Positions 24,443 to 32,610 of a stretch of 64,000 nucleotides of DNA are shown here, one piece after another. This stretch comes from Candidatus Eremiobacteraceae bacterium (GTDB taxonomy: Bacteria > Vulcanimicrobiota > Vulcanimicrobiia > Eremiobacterales > Eremiobacteraceae), in contig DATCBN010000017.1 of the NCBI GenBank assembly GCA_036511855.1, positions 18,413 to 82,412 on the forward strand. Reading direction: 5' to 3'. The notes beneath the pieces were generated by a model. It was not told the DNA's origin, did no database searches, and saw nothing but the letters and a program-made list of their open reading frames with translations. Numbering within the stretch: the first letter of the stretch is position 1; every line of letters begins with the position of its first letter. The position numbers were made by a program, and so were the translations under genes.

Positions 24443-25335
24443 TATGCGTTTGCCGGAGCGTGCGCGCCGGTGAGAATTTCGTCCGGCACGCTTATCTCCG
24501 CGAAAAACACGATTTCTGCCGGTCCGGCCATCTCCACGCTCGCGCCGGGACCAGGCCACTCGATGCTCACCGACCCTCCCGGCATGTGCACGTCGAGCGG
24601 CGACGTCGCTCGGCCGGTAAGTATCGCCGAGACGCCGACGGCGCATGCCCCGGAACCGCAAGCTTGTGTTTCGCCGACACCGCGCTCGAGCACGCGCATG
24701 TTCAAGCTGCCGCCCGAGACGTGCGCGATCTCGAAGTTCGCGCCGTTGGGAAAGAGATCGAGCGCCGCGAGCGACGCCGCATGCGCCGCAATATCCGCGC
24801 GTTCGACCGGCGTGTCTAAGAATGTGACGCAATGCGGGTTGCCCATCGAGACCGCGCATATGCGCACCGGGGCCCACCCCGGCACCTCGACCAACTCATC
24901 AATAGCGCGGGCATCGGGATCTCCGCGCATGGGGATTTCAGCTTTGGCAAAGCGCGGCACGCCCATATCGACGGCTACGACGTCGGCGCCGTCGCGCACG
25001 GCGCGTCGCACGCGGACCAGTCCGCTTGCCGTTTGCACGGTGATCGCGCTCGGCGAACCCGCGCGCGTGTGTTCGAGGTAGCGCGCGATGCATCGGATGC
25101 CGTTGCCGCACATCTCCGCTTCGGTTCCGTCCGCGTTGAAGATGCGCATGCCGATGCCGGCTTCGCCGCTGGTGGGCGCCTCGAGAACGAGCAGCCCGTC
25201 TGCGCCTATGCCGAATCGGCGCTCGCACCAAAGCCGCGCGAGCGCGGCGAACGGCAAGTGCTCGCCCGCGCTATTGTCGAGCAGCACGAAATCGTTGCCC
25301 GTGCCTTGCACCTTGGCGACGGAAAACTTGCGCAT
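24442..25335 (-). CDS. dapF: Diaminopimelate epimerase
   Basis: DapF converts LL- to meso-diaminopimelate for lysine and peptidoglycan. The 297-residue protein starts MRKFSVAKVQGTGNDFVLLD and has both catalytic cysteine motifs: MCGNGIRC and ACGSGACAVG. An in-frame extension to 25440 is discarded because it is Arg/Pro-rich and lacks family similarity. It begins 16 bases after hfq ends and overlaps the radical SAM gene by one base. Confidence 0.96.
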   Translation of the reverse strand: MRKFSVAKVQGTGNDFVLLDNSAGEHLPFAALARLWCERRFGIGADGLLVLEAPTSGEAGIGMRIFNADGTEAEMCGNGIRCIARYLEHTRAGSPSAITVQTASGLVRVRRAVRDGADVVAVDMGVPRFAKAEIPMRGDPDARAIDELVEVPGWAPVRICAVSMGNPHCVTFLDTPVERADIAAHAASLAALDLFPNGANFEIAHVSGGSLNMRVLERGVGETQACGSGACAVGVSAILTGRATSPLDVHMPGGSVSIEWPGPGASVEMAGPAEIVFFAEISVPDEILTGAHAPANA

Positions 25336-25351
25336 GACGTGGGCGCGCGGA

Positions 25352-25705
25352 CTAGTTTTGCGCGGCGCTAGCCGACGTTTCAGGTTGCGAGCGGCTTTGG
25401 TCGGCCGATGGCGGGCGCGCCCCGTCGGCCGGCGACGCATCTGCCAGCCGCGGCTGGTGCGCGGCTAGCTCCGAACCGGTGAATTGAACCGGCGATTGCG
25501 GCGAAACGGTGGAGACGGCGTGCTTATAGACCAAATGCGGCTTGTTATCATATTCGAGGATGATCGTGAAGTTGTCAAAACCGCGGACATGACCGCGCAA
25601 TTGGAATCCGTTGCGCAAGTAGATCGTCACGAGCGCGTTTTCTCTTTTTATCGCAAGCAAGTACGCATCTTGCAATGGCAGATTCGGTTTCACGGCCGTC
25701 TCCAT
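25352..25705 (-). CDS. hfq: RNA chaperone Hfq
   Basis: Hfq forms a hexameric ring that pairs small RNAs with mRNAs. The Sm1 motif is LLAIKRENALVTIYLRNGFQ, and Sm2 shows YKHAVSTVSP. The core is followed by a roughly 45-residue Pro/Ser/Ala-rich tail. The start at 25703-25705 (METAVKPNLPL) has GAGGGA about 10 bases upstream; an ATG at 25741 lacks one. It lies between miaA and dapF, the order miaA-hfq being conserved in many bacteria. Confidence 0.96.
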   Translation of the reverse strand: METAVKPNLPLQDAYLLAIKRENALVTIYLRNGFQLRGHVRGFDNFTIILEYDNKPHLVYKHAVSTVSPQSPVQFTGSELAAHQPRLADASPADGARPPSADQSRSQPETSASAAQN

Positions 25706-25750
25706 GAACGAGAAATCCCTCAGGGAGTGAGGTATGGTCATTTTTTTAGT

Positions 25751-26701
25751 TCACGTCCTGGCAGCGATTTCCCTTGCCGCAGCCGTAACCGCGCGCGAGG
25801 CGGCCGTGCGGTCGCCGGCTTCGATGATGCGCGCGGTCCGCAATCTGCGAAACCACGTGTCCTGGCGCGCAGCATATTGCGACGTGCGAAGCGTGCAGCG
25901 CGAGATCGCCTCCCCGCGCGTCGCCGTTCCGTCGGCGATCGCGAGCGCTTCCGCATAACCGATGCCCGTCAAGGCAGGCGCTGCCGGCCAGCGCGCGCGT
26001 ATGGATTGCGCTTCGTCTTCAAGCCCTGCGGCGAACATCGCGCCGACGCGCGCCGCGATGCGAAGGCGAAGTTCTGCGCGCGCCACGTTCATCACAAATA
26101 CCCTTAAGTGAATTTCCGGAGCGGGAACGCGCGGCTCGCTCGGCGCTGACGCACATTCGATCCCTTCTTCCCTTTTCGCAAGCGCAGCCTCAAGCGCGCG
26201 TATGGTGCGATAGCGGTCGCCGGCGGGCACCCGCTGTGCCGCAATCGGGTCCAGCGCGCCCAGCCACTCTCGCAGCGCCTCATGAGAATGAAGTTGAACT
26301 TCGCGGCGAACTCGTGTGCGAAGCTCATCGCTGCCCGCCGGACGATCGATCGGCATCGTGCCGGCGAGCGCCTCGATGTAGAGCCCGGTGCCACCGACAA
26401 GGACCGCAAGGCGTCCGCGCGCCGCGATCTCTGCAATCGCGATGCGAGCGTCGGTGACGAATCGCGCGGCGCTGTACCGGACTGCCGGTGAGACGATGCC
26501 GTATAAATGATGCGGCACGCGCGCCATTGCGCCGGCAGACGGCCAACCGGTACCGATCGGCATGCCTTCGTAGATCTGGCGCGAATCCGCGTTGACGATC
26601 TCACCGCCGACGTCTTCGGCGGCCGCAAGCGCCGCATCCGATTTTCCTGACGACGTGGGACCGCAGACGCACAGCGCTTCGATGGTCGATTTAGCGCTCA
26701 C
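25751..26701 (-). CDS. miaA: tRNA dimethylallyltransferase
   Basis: MiaA adds the isopentenyl group to A37 of tRNAs reading U-starting codons. The P-loop GPTSSGKS is at about residues 12-19, followed by NADSRQIYEGMPIGTG, and the C-terminal part has RYAARQDTWFRRL-like sequence (YAARQDTWFRR). The GTG at 26699-26701 overlaps the mutL stop (GTGA), which fixes the start at 316 residues; an upstream extension to 26863 is the shadow of mutL. The product is the substrate of MiaB, encoded at 35112-36434. Confidence 0.95.
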   Translation of the reverse strand: MSAKSTIEALCVCGPTSSGKSDAALAAAEDVGGEIVNADSRQIYEGMPIGTGWPSAGAMARVPHHLYGIVSPAVRYSAARFVTDARIAIAEIAARGRLAVLVGGTGLYIEALAGTMPIDRPAGSDELRTRVRREVQLHSHEALREWLGALDPIAAQRVPAGDRYRTIRALEAALAKREEGIECASAPSEPRVPAPEIHLRVFVMNVARAELRLRIAARVGAMFAAGLEDEAQSIRARWPAAPALTGIGYAEALAIADGTATRGEAISRCTLRTSQYAARQDTWFRRLRTARIIEAGDRTAASRAVTAAAREIAART

Positions 26702-28416
26702 GCGCGCCTGAAGGCCTTTGCAAGCGTCGCTGCGTCGAGGCGAAGCATCGTCGGCCGTCCGTGCGGACAAGTGTGTGGGTCGCTGCACAAACGCAGCCGT
26801 TCCACGAGCGCGACCTGCTCTTGCAGCGCCAGCGGTTCGTGAGCGCGCACCACCGAGTGGCACGCGATCGTCGCAAGCAGCCGCGTTCGATGAGCCGGAC
26901 CTTCACGTGGCGCATTGTCGGCGGCAAGATCGTCGAGCACGCCCGCCAGATCGAAGCGCCGCTTCTCGTATCCCGCCGGCAGCGACCTGATGCGAAATGC
27001 GTTGTCGCCGAATTGCTCGACGTCGACGCCGGCCGCCATCAACTCGTCTTGATGTTCGTGCAACGCCGCAGCCCGATCCGGATCGAGTTCGACGACCGTT
27101 GCGAAAAGGAGCGGGACGCCGGCATCGGCGGTGCCGGCACCGGCGAGCAGCGCTTCGTATGCAATGCGCTCGTGTGCGGCGTGCTGGTCGACGAGCATGA
27201 GGTTCGCGCCGTCGCTGCAGGCGATGTACGTCTGATCGATCTGGCCGAACACGCGAAGACGTCCCGGCGGCGATTCGAGCGCCGGACTCGCGTCAAATCG
27301 CGACGCTTCGACTGTTGTCGGCAAGAGAAAGCCGTCGCTCGATTCGTCCGCGGCACCCGCTTCCTCGAGCCCGAGTGCGGAAAGGATCGGCGACGGCGCC
27401 GCGCGTGACGGCTCGATGATGCGCAGCGATCGTGCGACCGCGGCGCGAACGGCATCGAAAACGGCGGCGCTGAAGCGAAAACGGACTTCTGCTTTTGTCG
27501 GGTGGACATTGACGTCGACATCTTCGGGTGGCAAGTCGACGCGGATGACGCCGTATGGGTACCGGCCGGTCATGCCAAATGACCCGTTCGCGGCAAGCCA
27601 CGCAGCACCAAGCGCGCTCGATCGAACGAGCCGGCCGTTTACGAAAAAGATCTGATGGTTGCGGTGCGGCCGGTCGCGGCCTGGCGCGCTGATATAGCCG
27701 GTGATTTTTTCGCGCGCATGCCCCGAGTCGCCATCGATCGCGACGAGTGCGCCGCGTGCATCGCGGCCGAACACCGATTCCAACCGGTCGACCGGATCGG
27801 CGACAGCGGGAAGCGCCCAGACGTCTCGGTCGTCGTGGCGCAAATGAAACCCCACGGCCGGCCATCCCAGCGACAACTGACTCAAGTATGCGGCCACGCG
27901 TGCGAATTCAGCGCGCGGGCTCTTGAGAAATTCGCGTCGAGCCGGCGTGAGCGCGAAGAGATCCCGCACGGTGACTTTGGTTCCGAGGGGCGCCGCGACC
28001 GCTGACGGTGCGGTCGTCGTCGTTCCGGTCGCTTCGACGCGCGCTCCCACCTCATCGCCGCGCCGTCTCGATACGATCTCCAGCCGGCCGGCGGCGGCGA
28101 TGCTCGCGAGGCCTTCGCCGCGGAAACCGAGCGTGCGGACCGCGAAGAGATCGTCTGCTATAGTTAGTTTGCTGGTCGCGTGGCGCATGAGCGCGAGCAC
28201 GAGCTCGTCGGCTCCCATGCCGCGGCCGTCATCGCTGACTGAGATCGCGGTGCGGCCTCCGTCGATCAATTCCACGCTTACGACGCTCGCGCCGGCGTCA
28301 AGGCTGTTCTCCACGAGCTCCTTGACGACTGAAACCGGCCGTTCGATGACTTCGCCGGCGGCGATTTGCGCAATCGTTGCTTCGTCGAGCAGCCGAATCG
28401 GGTCGAAAACTTGCAT
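26698..28416 (-). CDS. mutL: DNA mismatch repair endonuclease MutL
   Basis: The 572-residue protein has the GHKL ATPase (GEVIERPVSVVKELVENSLD, DDGRGM, GFRGEGLASIAAA) and the C-terminal endonuclease features: DQHAAHERIAYE matches DQHA(X)2E(X)4E, followed by ACHSVVRA and CPHGRPT. It is therefore the nicking type of MutL used in bacteria without MutH. It opens the mutL-miaA-hfq-dapF-radical SAM operon. MutS is encoded in a separate operon at 32611. Confidence 0.97.
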   Translation of the reverse strand: MQVFDPIRLLDEATIAQIAAGEVIERPVSVVKELVENSLDAGASVVSVELIDGGRTAISVSDDGRGMGADELVLALMRHATSKLTIADDLFAVRTLGFRGEGLASIAAAGRLEIVSRRRGDEVGARVEATGTTTTAPSAVAAPLGTKVTVRDLFALTPARREFLKSPRAEFARVAAYLSQLSLGWPAVGFHLRHDDRDVWALPAVADPVDRLESVFGRDARGALVAIDGDSGHAREKITGYISAPGRDRPHRNHQIFFVNGRLVRSSALGAAWLAANGSFGMTGRYPYGVIRVDLPPEDVDVNVHPTKAEVRFRFSAAVFDAVRAAVARSLRIIEPSRAAPSPILSALGLEEAGAADESSDGFLLPTTVEASRFDASPALESPPGRLRVFGQIDQTYIACSDGANLMLVDQHAAHERIAYEALLAGAGTADAGVPLLFATVVELDPDRAAALHEHQDELMAAGVDVEQFGDNAFRIRSLPAGYEKRRFDLAGVLDDLAADNAPREGPAHRTRLLATIACHSVVRAHEPLALQEQVALVERLRLCSDPHTCPHGRPTMLRLDAATLAKAFRRA

Positions 28417-28473
28417 CGGTCGTCGATTTGGCGCGAAACGCCCGAAAATCCCCTCCTACGGGACAATTCTCTC

Positions 28474-28501
28474 TTGACGGGCGAAACAGTTATGCTATTA
28501 T
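28474..28501 (+). promoter_or_regulatory. Candidate sigma70 promoter of the peptide-GntR-ABC cassette
   Basis: TTGACG at 28474-28479 and TATTAT at 28496-28501 are separated by 16 bases; a shifted TATACT at 28499-28504 would give 19. This is among the best promoter matches in the window. It faces away from mutL. Predicted transcription starts near 28508, inside the inverted repeat described next. Confidence 0.6.
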
Positions 28502-28531
28502 ACTAATACCACAGTACGACAGCACATTAGT
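28502..28531. promoter_or_regulatory. Inverted repeat ACTAAT-N18-ATTAGT, candidate GntR (YtrA-type) operator
   Basis: ACTAAT (28502-28507) and ATTAGT (28526-28531) are exact reverse complements separated by 18 bases. They overlap the -10 and the likely transcription start. YtrA-subfamily GntR regulators typically bind inverted repeats in their own promoters, so autoregulation by the protein at 28680-29093 is the natural hypothesis. Confidence 0.45.
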
Positions 28532-28556
28532 GCGTCGGTTCGAAGGAGAAAAGAAA

Positions 28557-28673
28557 ATGATCCGCGTGTTCACACAAAATCCCCAAGATCGCGAAAACCA
28601 GGTCACCTCGCTCATCGGTTTGCCGACAACCATTGCTGGCAGCATGTTCGCCGGCTGGGGCCCGAAGCTGTAA
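28557..28673 (+). CDS. 38-residue peptide leading the GntR-ABC operon
   Basis: An ATG with a strong AAGGAG site (28543-28548 region, AAGGAGAAAAGAAA before ATG) opens a 38-residue product. It starts MIRVFTQNPQDRENQVTS, is polar to about residue 18, then hydrophobic (LIGLPTTIAGSMF), ending AGWGPKL. There is no cysteine. The gene stops six bases before the GntR start. I do not recognise a family. It could be a secreted or membrane-active peptide, an unmodified bacteriocin, or a sensor peptide for the transporter. All of these are inference; the strong translation signals and operon position are direct observations. Confidence 0.6.
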   Translation: MIRVFTQNPQDRENQVTSLIGLPTTIAGSMFAGWGPKL

Positions 28674-28679
28674 CCTGAC

Positions 28680-29093
28680 ATGAGCGCGATCTTCACAGTC
28701 GATCCCCATTCGGGGGTCCCCATCTACCTCCAGCTCATCGCCGTCGTAAAGCGGTCGGTGGCGCTCGGGGTGCTGGTGCCCGGCGAGCAGTTGCCGACCG
28801 TGAAGCAACTCGCCACAACCTTGACGGTCAACGCGAATACCGTCGCCCGTTCGTACCGGGAACTCGAGCGCGATGGCGTGATCGAGACGAGCCCGGGCCG
28901 CGGATCGTTCGTGCGCGGAAACGGCTCACAAGTCGCTTCCACCAAAGCCGCCACCGACAGTGCGGCTGCGGCGATCGACGGCGCCGTGCGCGAGGCGAAA
29001 TCCATGGGGCTCGATCGCGCGGGCGTCACACAACTAGTCGAACAAGTCCTCGAGCGCTGGTATCCGGCGATCGACGGGCGGGAGGCATCATGA
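28680..29093 (+). CDS. GntR family transcriptional regulator, YtrA subfamily
   Basis: The 137-residue protein has an N-terminal winged helix (PIYLQLIAVVKRSVALGVLVP, then GEQLPTVKQLATTLTVNANTVARSYRELERDGV and the wing GRGSFV) and only a short C-terminal tail of about 50 residues, which is the YtrA type. Such proteins repress ABC transporter operons that they belong to and respond to cell-envelope stress or peptide antibiotics in known cases. The stop overlaps the ATPase start (ATGA). Confidence 0.92.
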   Translation: MSAIFTVDPHSGVPIYLQLIAVVKRSVALGVLVPGEQLPTVKQLATTLTVNANTVARSYRELERDGVIETSPGRGSFVRGNGSQVASTKAATDSAAAAIDGAVREAKSMGLDRAGVTQLVEQVLERWYPAIDGREAS

Positions 29094-30013
29094 CGGAACC
29101 AATAGCGATTGCCGTCGACGGGCTGAGCAAGCGTTTCGGCGACGTCACCGCACTCGATAATTTCTCGATAGCAGTCCCGAAGGGATCCATCTTCGGCGTG
29201 CTCGGCACCAACGGCGCCGGCAAGACCACGGCGTTCAAATGTATGTTGGGACTGGCGCGAGCCGACGCGGGTACCACGCTTTTCGAAGGCTCGCCGCTCA
29301 CCCCGGCATTGTTCGAACGCATGACGTACGTGCACGAACGGCCGGCGCTCTACAGCGACCCGCGCGTCTCCGATCATCTCGAATGGACGCGACGCACGTA
29401 TGCTCGATACGATGCCCCGCGCGCCGCAAAGCTGCTCGACCTCTTCGGTCTCACGCCCAAGAAGCGCGTGAAGACCCTTTCGAAAGGCCAGCAGTCGGCC
29501 CTCGCTTTGACCCTCGCGTTTGTCACGCGGCCCGACATCTTGATCCTCGACGAACCTGCAAGCGGGCTCGATCCCGTGAACCAACGTAATGTGCTCGATT
29601 TGCTGATCGGCGAGGCCGCCGGCGGCGCAACCATCGTTTTCTCCTCGCACGCAATCGGGCAGGTGGAACGGGCGGCAGACCGCGTCGCAATCCTGCACCG
29701 CGGCAAGAAGATGCTCGACGGCGAAGTCGATCTTCTCAAGGCCGATGAGAAAGTGGTCGAGGCGACCTTTGAAAACGACGCTCCTTCCGTAAACGGCCTG
29801 GCGAGGGATCCGTCGGTGCGCCGCATCGTGCGCGCCGGCCGGCTGCTGCGCGCGTTCGTACGCGGGAACAGCGACGAGGTCGCAAGACACATCGCGGCGC
29901 TCGAGCCCAAGAGCTTGCGTGTGCTCGACCAAAATTTGGAAGATATCTTCTTGAACGCCGTCGCTGCGAGCGACGGCGAAACCGCCGCCGCCGCGGCCGA
30001 CTTGGAGAGCTAA
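29090..30013 (+). CDS. ABC transporter ATP-binding protein (YtrB/BcrA-like)
   Basis: The 307-residue ATPase has Walker A GTNGAGKT at about 42-49, an unusual signature LSKGQQSALALTLAFV in place of LSGGQ, and Walker B ILILDEPASGLDPV. This form (KG for GG) is common in the YtrB/BcrA-like group that works with GntR regulators. A roughly 90-residue C-terminal extension follows. It pairs with the permease two bases downstream. Whether it exports peptides, removes antibiotics or senses lipid II cannot be told. Confidence 0.92.
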   Translation: MTEPIAIAVDGLSKRFGDVTALDNFSIAVPKGSIFGVLGTNGAGKTTAFKCMLGLARADAGTTLFEGSPLTPALFERMTYVHERPALYSDPRVSDHLEWTRRTYARYDAPRAAKLLDLFGLTPKKRVKTLSKGQQSALALTLAFVTRPDILILDEPASGLDPVNQRNVLDLLIGEAAGGATIVFSSHAIGQVERAADRVAILHRGKKMLDGEVDLLKADEKVVEATFENDAPSVNGLARDPSVRRIVRAGRLLRAFVRGNSDEVARHIAALEPKSLRVLDQNLEDIFLNAVAASDGETAAAAADLES

Positions 30014-30014
30014 G

Positions 30015-30773
30015 ATGTACTACATGGAGTTTCTATTAGTTCGCAAGATTTTATATTGGCTGTGTGGATTGCTGGCGGTTGCGATAGCGATCGTGTCGTG
30101 GGCCGTAGCGAGCAACGCCCACAGTATCTCGTCTCATCCCCACGGCGTCGTGCCGTTTGCCGCACTCTTGGCGGGCGCCACATTTGTCTCGGCGATCATC
30201 GCGATGATCTTCGGCTGTGCGCTCGCGCGGCAAAACGCAGGACATCTGCCGCTCGTGTGGACTAGACCGGTCTCGCGCGACAGATTCGCCCTTTCACTCA
30301 CCATCGTGCACTTAGCCGGCATCGCGGCTGCATTCGTGCTTACGTTAGCAGCCACACTCGGCGTGTTCGCTATGTTCGGTGCGCTCGATTTGATCACGAT
30401 GGCCGGCGAGCTACCGGTCACTCCTGAAGGCGTGGCGCGCATGCTGCTCTTTCCGCTCGCATGGTACGGACTCGTTCTGGCGCTCACCTCAAGCTTGAGA
30501 GCCGGCGCGGGCTTCATCCCATTCGGTGCATGGATCTTAGGCTCGCTGCTCGTCGCCCTGGACGCGAGCCACCTATTCAGCGGCGCTTCCGCGGTCGTCA
30601 TCAACGTCATAGACCATGTGAATCCGCTCTATTACTTCAGCATGCACTTCGACCAATCCGGAAGCAATGAATCTATGGTATCAAACGTAGGCGTTGCGAT
30701 CGTCGGCCTCGCCGCCATCGCCGTCGCCGGCTACGTCGCCGCTCTCGCCCAGTGGCGCCGACTGGAGGCATGA
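30015..30773 (+). CDS. ABC transporter permease
   Basis: The 252-residue membrane protein has six predicted helices (first at about 10-30, last ending near 245) and no extracytoplasmic domain, as in ABC-2-type permeases. Its start follows the ATPase stop by one base, and its stop overlaps the next tiny frame. Substrate is unknown. The most plausible roles are peptide export or self-protection, based only on the neighbours. Confidence 0.85.
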   Translation: MYYMEFLLVRKILYWLCGLLAVAIAIVSWAVASNAHSISSHPHGVVPFAALLAGATFVSAIIAMIFGCALARQNAGHLPLVWTRPVSRDRFALSLTIVHLAGIAAAFVLTLAATLGVFAMFGALDLITMAGELPVTPEGVARMLLFPLAWYGLVLALTSSLRAGAGFIPFGAWILGSLLVALDASHLFSGASAVVINVIDHVNPLYYFSMHFDQSGSNESMVSNVGVAIVGLAAIAVAGYVAALAQWRRLEA

Positions 30774-30775
30774 TC

Positions 30776-30871
30776 ATGGAGCAGCTGGGACTTCATTTCG
30801 TCATCACGATCGGGCCGTATCGCGTGCGCTGGGGAATCAGCGTCGACGAAGGCAACACGCCGTCGTCCTGA
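30776..30871 (+). CDS. 31-residue peptide at the end of the GntR-ABC operon
   Basis: GGAGG at 30764-30768 lies seven bases before the ATG at 30776, which opens a 31-residue frame: MEQLGLHFVITIGPYRVRWG followed by a polar end ISVDEGNTPSS. An ATG at 30770 overlapping the permease stop would add two residues. It has no cysteine and no similarity I can recognise to the first peptide beyond small size. It is translationally coupled to the permease. Whether it is a functional product or a chance frame cannot be settled from one sequence. Confidence 0.45.
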   Translation: MEQLGLHFVITIGPYRVRWGISVDEGNTPSS

Positions 30872-30896
30872 TCCTGTAGGAGGGCAAGCCGTACTA

Positions 30897-30993
30897 GGGC
30901 AAGCATCGCTTGCCCTTTTGGGTTGTAGGGGCCGGCTCTTGTGGTCGGCCCCGCTTTCCCATCGCAAAAAAAATGGGCAAGCGATGCTTGCCC
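30897..30993. repeat. Hairpin repeats and a second GC hairpin between convergent genes
   Basis: Copies at 30897-30915 (GGGCAAGCATCGCTTGCCC) and 30975-30993 (GGGCAAGCGATGCTTGCCC) flank a different stem, GGGGCCGGC...GTCGGCCCC at about 30928-30952. A partial copy, AGGAGGGCAAGCC, precedes them. The two repeats are in opposite orientation, as at 20328-20451. The gap 30872-31020 separates the peptide-ABC cassette from the diguanylate cyclase gene; no other gene is present. Confidence 0.92.
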
Positions 30994-31020
30994 TAGTACG
31001 ATGAATGATTTTATCGAATA

Positions 31021-32595
31021 TTAGTCTTGGCGGCCGTAGAGTTCGGCGCCGAATGTAGGCTGGGCCGGTTGGGCGCGACCCGCAAGCTTGACATTGTTGC
31101 GGCCATCCTGTTTTGCTGCGTACAACGCGACATCGGCTGCCTTGACGAGAGCCGTCTTCTCGGTCACATCTTGCGGATAGCCGGCGACTCCGATAGAAAC
31201 GGTGATATTGACCAGCTTCTGCTCGAGCGCGAACATCTTCTCTTCGACCGCTTGGCGGATCCGGCCGGCCACCATCGCCGCCTCGGCTTTGATGGTCTCC
31301 GGCATCACGATCGTGAACTCGTCCCCGCCGTAGCGGCAGCAGATGTCCACGCGGCGCGCGTGCTGGCGCAGCACTTCGCCAAGTTGGCGGAGCAGCTCGT
31401 CGCCCTGCGGATGTCCGTACGTATCGTTGATGCGCTTGAAAAAATCGACGTCGATGATGAGCAGCGACAGCGACTGACGTGCGGTCTGCGCCTTGCGGAA
31501 CTCTCCCTCGAGCCGTTCTTGATACGCGCGGTTGGTCAGCAATCCCGTCATCGAGTCGGTCTCTGCAAGCTCAACGGTCTTGCTATGCAAGAGCGCGTTT
31601 TGGATGCCGACCGAAGCCAGCCGGATGAGCCGGTCCACGAGGCGCTGCTGTTCGAACGTGAACGCGTTGGGGCGGTTGTCGGTGAAGACGACGCAGCCGA
31701 TGGTCTGCGTCTCGCTCAAGATCGGGACCACCATGCAGCCGTGGGCGGCTTTCGGTTTGGGCAGACCGCTTTCGCGCGGCTCCCGTTGGAGATCGGCCAC
31801 GAGCAGCGGCCGTTGTTCCATCGCTGAATATCCGACGATGCCCTCGCCGAACCGTAATTTCGACCCGCGATAGAAATCGGCGTGCGGTCCCGCGAGTGCC
31901 TCCGCGCGTAAGATGTCTTCCTTCGTCTCGGCATCGAAAGACGCGATATACACCACGACGTTTTGCCACGGCACCGATTCTTGGAACTGCTTGAGCATGT
32001 TGACGAGCTGCGCGAGCACTTCTGGCAGCGCGAGCTTCGTGCCGAGATCGGAGCCGGCCTCAAGCACGCGGTTGATGGCGCGGATCTGACGTTCGGAGCG
32101 GCGTCTTGCGACAAGGCCGTACGCGGCGGCTCCATAGGCGACGGCGCCGAAGGTGAGCGCCAGACCGATCTGTGAAGCGAGCTCGGCGGCTGGGTGCGAG
32201 AGGCCATCCGCCAACCCATACGCGACGGCGGATGCGATGAGCGCCGCAATCGCATTGATCATCGGTGCTGCCGCTGCGTCGAGCGCGGCGATCAAAACGA
32301 GGGCGCTGAAGCCGGAATACCAGCCTACCGCGGAAGCGGCGCCGATGTCGAGCAGGATGACCGCCGCGAAACGGATGCGCGAGAGAACTCCCGCAGTGTC
32401 GGCGATCTCGCTGCCGGCGGGCAACGAAAGCAGCGTTGCCGCAATGCCATAGACGAGCAAAAACACCCACGCGAGGTCGGGCAGCGGCGTCGAGATCGGC
32501 AACAGGAGCGCTTGGACGATTGCAAGCCAGCGCACTCCCGCAAGCGCGAGCGGATAGGTGATGAATCGCTGGAATTTTTGCTTCTCGTCCGCCAC
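31021..32595 (-). CDS. Membrane-bound diguanylate cyclase with GAF domain
   Basis: The 524-residue protein has about six N-terminal membrane helices (residues 15-165), a GAF domain (roughly 195-345) and a C-terminal GGDEF domain. The active site is intact (CRYGGDEF), and the inhibitory RxxD site (RRVD) sits five residues upstream, so it should make c-di-GMP with product inhibition. The signal sensed by GAF is unknown. It begins 15 bases after mutS ends, so it may share that transcript. An HD-GYP protein at 48732 and pilus genes at 55802 are possible partners. Confidence 0.93.
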   Translation of the reverse strand: MADEKQKFQRFITYPLALAGVRWLAIVQALLLPISTPLPDLAWVFLLVYGIAATLLSLPAGSEIADTAGVLSRIRFAAVILLDIGAASAVGWYSGFSALVLIAALDAAAAPMINAIAALIASAVAYGLADGLSHPAAELASQIGLALTFGAVAYGAAAYGLVARRRSERQIRAINRVLEAGSDLGTKLALPEVLAQLVNMLKQFQESVPWQNVVVYIASFDAETKEDILRAEALAGPHADFYRGSKLRFGEGIVGYSAMEQRPLLVADLQREPRESGLPKPKAAHGCMVVPILSETQTIGCVVFTDNRPNAFTFEQQRLVDRLIRLASVGIQNALLHSKTVELAETDSMTGLLTNRAYQERLEGEFRKAQTARQSLSLLIIDVDFFKRINDTYGHPQGDELLRQLGEVLRQHARRVDICCRYGGDEFTIVMPETIKAEAAMVAGRIRQAVEEKMFALEQKLVNITVSIGVAGYPQDVTEKTALVKAADVALYAAKQDGRNNVKLAGRAQPAQPTFGAELYGRQD

Positions 32596-32610
32596 GGTCT
32601 CAAATCCGAA

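Noticed and set aside
24443..24877. Upstream extension of the radical SAM gene
   Set aside because: It lies inside dapF in a different frame and is Arg-rich. The GTG at 24442 gives a plausible protein.
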